From the NCBI GenBank assembly GCA_035540375.1, contig DATLGO010000107.1, positions 1-51,135 of the forward strand: a DNA stretch of 51,135 nucleotides. The letters are read 5' to 3'. This document shows positions 48,633-51,135 of the stretch, piece after piece. Source of the DNA: Candidatus Thermoplasmatota archaeon. GTDB lineage: Archaea > Thermoplasmatota > SW-10-69-26 > JACQPN01 > JAJPHT01. Numbering within the stretch: position 1 is the first letter of the stretch; the number at the start of each line of letters is the position of its first letter. The notes under the pieces are model-generated. The model ran no database searches and was not told the DNA's origin. It worked only from the letters and a program-made list of their open reading frames with translations. The position numbers were made by a program, and so were the translations under genes.

Positions 48633-49335
48633 GCGCAAGCTCGTCTCCGTCGTGATCCCCGCCCTCAACGAGGAGGCGGGCATCGGCAAGGTCATCGACC
48701 AGGTGCCGCGCGAGGCGCTCGCCCGCCTCGGATACGACGTGGAGGTCATCGTCGTCGACGGCGAATCGCGCGATCGCACGCGCGACATCGCCGAAGCGAA
48801 GGGCGCGCGCGTGATCATCGAACCGCGCAAGGGCTACGGCCGCGCCTACAAGACAGGCTTCGACCGCGCGCGCGGCGACGTCATCGTGACCGCCGACGCG
48901 GACACGACGTATCCGGTGGAGACGCTTCACGAGCTGGTCGCGCGCCTCGACCGCGAAGGGCTCGACTTCATCACGACGAACCGCTTCGCGCGCCTCGCCC
49001 CGGGGGCGATGAGCGCGAAGCACCGCATCGGCAACTGGGTCCTCACGACCACCGCGAAGACGCTCTTCCTCGTCCGCATCGACGATTCGCAGAGCGGGAT
49101 GTGGGCCTTCCGTCGCTCGATCCTCCCGAAGCTGCGCCTCACGAGCGACGGCATGCCGCTCAGCGAGGAGATCAAGATCGAAGCCTTCCGGGCGGACGGC
49201 GTCAGGGCCGCCGAGGTTCCGATCGAGTATCGCGTCCGCGTCGGCGAGGTCAAGCTCTCGTCGTTCAAGGACGGCTGGCGCAACCTCTCGTTCCTCTGGA
49301 AGAAGCGGCTCGGCATCGCCGAGCCCGAAAGCTGA
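48616..49335 (+). CDS. Dolichyl-phosphate mannose/glucose synthase-like GT2, apparent CTG start
   Basis: A 239-residue GT2 enzyme: KLVSVVIPALNEEAGIGKVI, VIVVDGESRDRTRD, IEPRKGYGRAYKTGFDRARG and VTADADTTYPVE are very close to the DPM/DPG synthase group, which charge polyprenyl phosphate with a sugar. The first conserved strand KLVSVVIP lies before GTG 48652, so that start would cut the fold. The only upstream candidate is CTG 48616, 9 bases after GGAGG (48602-48606). No C-terminal membrane helices are present. Its TGA abuts the Nudix gene's stop. Confidence 0.88.
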   Translation: MAEPRERKLVSVVIPALNEEAGIGKVIDQVPREALARLGYDVEVIVVDGESRDRTRDIAEAKGARVIIEPRKGYGRAYKTGFDRARGDVIVTADADTTYPVETLHELVARLDREGLDFITTNRFARLAPGAMSAKHRIGNWVLTTTAKTLFLVRIDDSQSGMWAFRRSILPKLRLTSDGMPLSEEIKIEAFRADGVRAAEVPIEYRVRVGEVKLSSFKDGWRNLSFLWKKRLGIAEPES

Positions 49336-49725
49336 TCAGCCGGCGAGCTTCGCGACGAGCGTCCAGTTCGCGTCGGGTATCGCGAGATGCGCGATCTCCC
49401 AGGGGGCGACCCACCGGTGCTCGCCCTTCGCGTCCGCATCCGGCCGCGAGGGCTCCCCCCGGTAGGCCACGAGCACGACGTGGCGGCCGTCCTTGTAGAC
49501 GTGGCTCGTCACGTCGAAGAGCGCGAGCGGGCCGGCTTCGAGGCCTTGCTCTTCGAGAAGCTCGCGCCGCGCGGCGGCCTCGGGGGACTCGCCATGCTCG
49601 ACCTTGCCGCCGGGGAACTCCCAAAGACCCGCGAGATGAGAACCCTCCGGGCGCCGGGCGAGGAGGATGCGGCCGTCGCGCTCGAGGATGACGACGGCGA
49701 TGAGGAGCGGACGGTCCGGCTGCAC
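49336..49725 (-). CDS. Nudix hydrolase (MutT-like)
   Basis: A 129-residue Nudix protein. The Nudix box starts GGKVEHGESPEA and ends RRELLEEQGL, with all Glu residues kept; IAVVILERDGRILLARRPEG and LAGLWEFPGGKV before it match MutT/8-oxo-dGTPase relatives. It cleaves a nucleoside diphosphate linked to another group, likely an oxidised nucleotide. GTG 49725 is chosen because an ATTTTAGTG box (49746-49754) lies 26 bases upstream. That box sits between the TFE stop and this gene. Confidence 0.9.
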   Translation of the reverse strand: MQPDRPLLIAVVILERDGRILLARRPEGSHLAGLWEFPGGKVEHGESPEAAARRELLEEQGLEAGPLALFDVTSHVYKDGRHVVLVAYRGEPSRPDADAKGEHRWVAPWEIAHLAIPDANWTLVAKLAG

Positions 49726-49745
49726 GCGGGGGGAGGGCCCCGTCC

Positions 49746-49754
49746 CACTAAAAT
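49746..49754 (-). promoter_or_regulatory. TATA-like box of the Nudix gene
   Basis: ATTTTAGTG on the coding strand, 26 bases before the GTG at 49725 and 12 bases after the TFE stop codon. It separates the two transcription units and supports the GTG start. Confidence 0.55.
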
Positions 49755-49765
49755 GGCTTCGCGGC

Positions 49766-50302
49766 TCAGGCGCCTTCGGGACGCGCGGAGGCCGCTCGAA
49801 GCGCCTCGATGCGGGCGTGGATGGCTTCGATCTCCTTCGCGTTGTCGAAGGCGTCGAGCATCTCGCCGTGCTCCGGACAATGGAAATCCGTCTCGGTCGC
49901 GGTCGCGAAGTCGAAGCGTTCGTGGCCGGTCGGGCAGACGAAGAACTCGTGCTCCGACTCGAAGCGGAGGCGCTCTTCGAGGCGGTCGAGCTCGCGCTTC
50001 CTGCGCATCTCGAGGGCATGCTCCACGTGGTCCGGCGTGAGGTACCAATAGAAGGTGAGCCATCCGGTCTCCTTGTCCTTCTCCTTATGGTAGTCCGCGA
50101 CGCGCGCCTCGTAGAGGTTGTAGAGGACCTTGCGGACGTGGCTCGGCTTCTCGCCCAGCTCCTCCGCGATCTGCGTGTCGGTCGCTTCCTCCCTCGAGAG
50201 GAGGAGCTCCGCGATGCGCATGCCCTCGTCGCCGACGGCTTCTTCGATGTAGGCCTTCAGCCGGGGATCATCGAGAAGACGCATGGGGGTGGGCAACTCC
50301 AC
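49766..50302 (-). CDS. tfe: Transcription initiation factor E subunit alpha (TFE)
   Basis: Archaeal homologue of TFIIE alpha that helps RNA polymerase open promoters. The winged helix spans about residues 8-90 (RIAELLLSREEATDTQIAEE, KPSHVRKVLYNLYEARVADY, GWLTFYWYLTPD); the second part is the zinc ribbon FFVCPTGHERFDF and DFHCPEHGEMLD. The usual Cys4 site reads C-x3-H and C-x2-H here. GTG 50302 is favoured by the TATA-like element at 50323-50332, 24-26 bases upstream; ATG 50284 is the alternative. The linkage to Trm56 upstream is common in euryarchaea. Confidence 0.92.
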   Translation of the reverse strand: MELPTPMRLLDDPRLKAYIEEAVGDEGMRIAELLLSREEATDTQIAEELGEKPSHVRKVLYNLYEARVADYHKEKDKETGWLTFYWYLTPDHVEHALEMRRKRELDRLEERLRFESEHEFFVCPTGHERFDFATATETDFHCPEHGEMLDAFDNAKEIEAIHARIEALRAASARPEGA

Positions 50303-50322
50303 ACCTTCTTTCGTCTCCCGTC

Positions 50323-50332
50323 AATGATAAGG
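50323..50332 (-). promoter_or_regulatory. TATA-like box of TFE
   Basis: TTATCATTGA on the coding strand, about 25 bases before GTG 50302. It lies in the 131-base gap after the Trm56 stop. Confidence 0.5.
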
Positions 50333-50433
50333 GTTCGGAGAGTCCCGATGGACCCCCTCGGGAAGAACTCCCCACGGGAAGGACCCGGAAGGGACGCGGG
50401 CGGACGCGCGCGGCCGGAAACGACAGGGACCTG

Positions 50434-50982
50434 TCAAGGGTCGTCGGGCATCGCATCGGGATCCTCGTCGGTCGAACCCTCGACGATCTTCCCCCGGGCG
50501 CTCGGGCGGATGCGCATCGGGGCCCCGGGGAACTCGCGCGCGAGCACGTCCGGGCCGAGCGCCTCGTAGAGGAAGACGGCGAGGGCTGCGACCTCGGAGT
50601 GCGGCTGGTTGCCGACGGACACGTTCAGGTCCACGAGATCGTAGACCTCGCGCGGCACCTTCTCGGCCCCGACGACGACGAGGAGATCGCGGCCCGGCCG
50701 GACGGCGCCCGCGCCTTCGCGGACGGGGACGCCGTACATCGTGAGGTGCACCTTGACGCCGTCGAAGTCCTGGAGCACGCGCTTCCATCCCGTGCCGCTC
50801 TCGACGACGAAATCGCCGCCGAAGCGCTTCGCGACGCCGCGCACGTTCTCGACGAGCTTGTCGTCGCGCTCGGCGATGAGAACGCGGTCCGCCCCGAACG
50901 CGCGCGCCGTGAGGCACACGTGCGTCGTGATGCGCTTGTCGCGCTCTGGCCGGTGACCGAGGCGAAGGACCGTGACCGCCAC
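50434..50982 (-). CDS. trm56: tRNA (cytidine-56-2'-O)-methyltransferase
   Basis: Archaeal SPOUT enzyme that methylates the ribose of C56 in the T-loop of tRNA. VTVLRLGHRPERDKRITTHV, KVHLTMYGVPV, LLVVVGAEKVPREVYDLVDL and NVSVGNQPHSEVAALAVFLY are the conserved blocks, the last being the SAM-binding knot. GTG 50982 lies just before the first block. ATG 51030 would add 16 residues that overlap the end of the next gene. At 182 residues the length is normal. Confidence 0.93.
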   Translation of the reverse strand: MAVTVLRLGHRPERDKRITTHVCLTARAFGADRVLIAERDDKLVENVRGVAKRFGGDFVVESGTGWKRVLQDFDGVKVHLTMYGVPVREGAGAVRPGRDLLVVVGAEKVPREVYDLVDLNVSVGNQPHSEVAALAVFLYEALGPDVLAREFPGAPMRIRPSARGKIVEGSTDEDPDAMPDDP

Positions 50983-51007
50983 GCGGCCCCCAGGCGCGAA
51001 GGGCCTC

Positions 51008-51135
51008 TTACCGCTTGCGGAGGACCGCAACGCCGAGCCCGACGACGCCCGCGAGGAAGACGGCCCCGACGAGCAGGAACAGCGGGCTCAAGCCGGGGTC
51101 GACGGGGGGCGGAGGGGGATCCTTCTCGGTCGCGT
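51008..51135 (-). CDS. C-terminal end of a surface-anchored protein
   Basis: Only the last 41 or so residues are in the window, ending at TAA (51010-51008). They read as a Pro-rich stretch (EKDPPPPPVDPG), one membrane helix (LSPLFLLVGAVFLAGVVGLG) and a short basic tail (VLRKR). This is the usual C-terminal anchor of archaeal cell-surface proteins; the extracellular part lies beyond the window edge. Confidence 0.65.
   Translation of the reverse strand, partial: ATEKDPPPPPVDPGLSPLFLLVGAVFLAGVVGLGVAVLRKR

Noticed and set aside
1-51135. CRISPR array, rRNA, insertion sequence with transposase
   Set aside because: No regularly spaced repeats, no rRNA-like conserved stretches and no transposase or integrase motif were found on either strand.

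Overview
The window is a G+C-rich stretch of an archaeal chromosome. It carries archaeal or eukaryote-like information genes: ribosomal proteins S27e and L44e, aIF2 alpha, Nop10, transcription factor TFE, PCNA, a GINS subunit, both primase subunits and the tRNA methyltransferase Trm56. Many genes have a TATA-like box 24-32 bases before the start codon, which fits leaderless archaeal transcripts. Genes inside operons instead carry GGAGG-type ribosome sites. The small primase subunit resembles the haloarchaeal/methanosarcinal kind that lacks the zinc knuckle. A G+C-rich Thermoplasmatota relative is my best guess for the lineage, at low confidence. No tRNA, rRNA, CRISPR array or insertion sequence was seen.

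Layout. 1-5023: end of a LysE-like exporter, PduO-type adenosyltransferase, a pair of alanine-rich membrane/LEA-like proteins, fumarase, an AhpD-fold protein and a class II aldolase. 5024-6105: a hairpin-rich non-coding stretch, then a VapBC-like toxin-antitoxin pair. 6118-9494: translation block (PAC2 protein, Nop10, aIF2 alpha; S27e, L44e), split by an opposite-strand zinc-ribbon membrane protein. 9625-16952: a nitrogen/nucleobase block with a phosphoribosyltransferase-hydrolase fusion, two NCS2 permeases around a biuret/ureidoacrylate-type amidohydrolase, then N-carbamoylputrescine amidase, agmatine deiminase and a tiny Cys-rich protein. 17036-25349: small orphans, GINS, FAH-family enzyme, metallo-beta-lactamase-fold protein, secreted cyclophilin, PriS, a frameshifted 7TM sensor, an orphan C5 DNA methyltransferase and a membrane protein.

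25460-30677: a six-gene MoxR/DUF58/DUF4129-type envelope operon read leftward from one TATA box. 30802-38146: CinA-like protein, then thrB-thrC-ACT-hom running into priL, a secreted protein and PCNA. 38293-40204: a degenerate PP-loop protein and two orphans. 40302-49335: surface glycan block, with sugar-nucleotide dehydrogenase, acetyltransferase and aminotransferase (WbpB/D/E-like) leftward, and two GT4 enzymes, three GT2 enzymes and a flippase rightward. 49336-51135: Nudix hydrolase, TFE, Trm56 and the end of a surface-anchored protein.

Three genome habits stand out. Six convergent gene pairs meet exactly at a TGATCA made of two abutting TGA stops. Several genes need non-AUG starts (TTG, CTG, and apparently ATC) placed behind strong Shine-Dalgarno sequences. 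Zinc sites in Nop10 and TFE have His where Cys is usual. The best candidate for an undescribed functional unit is the ureido/carbamoyl-nitrogen block at 9.6-17 kb.
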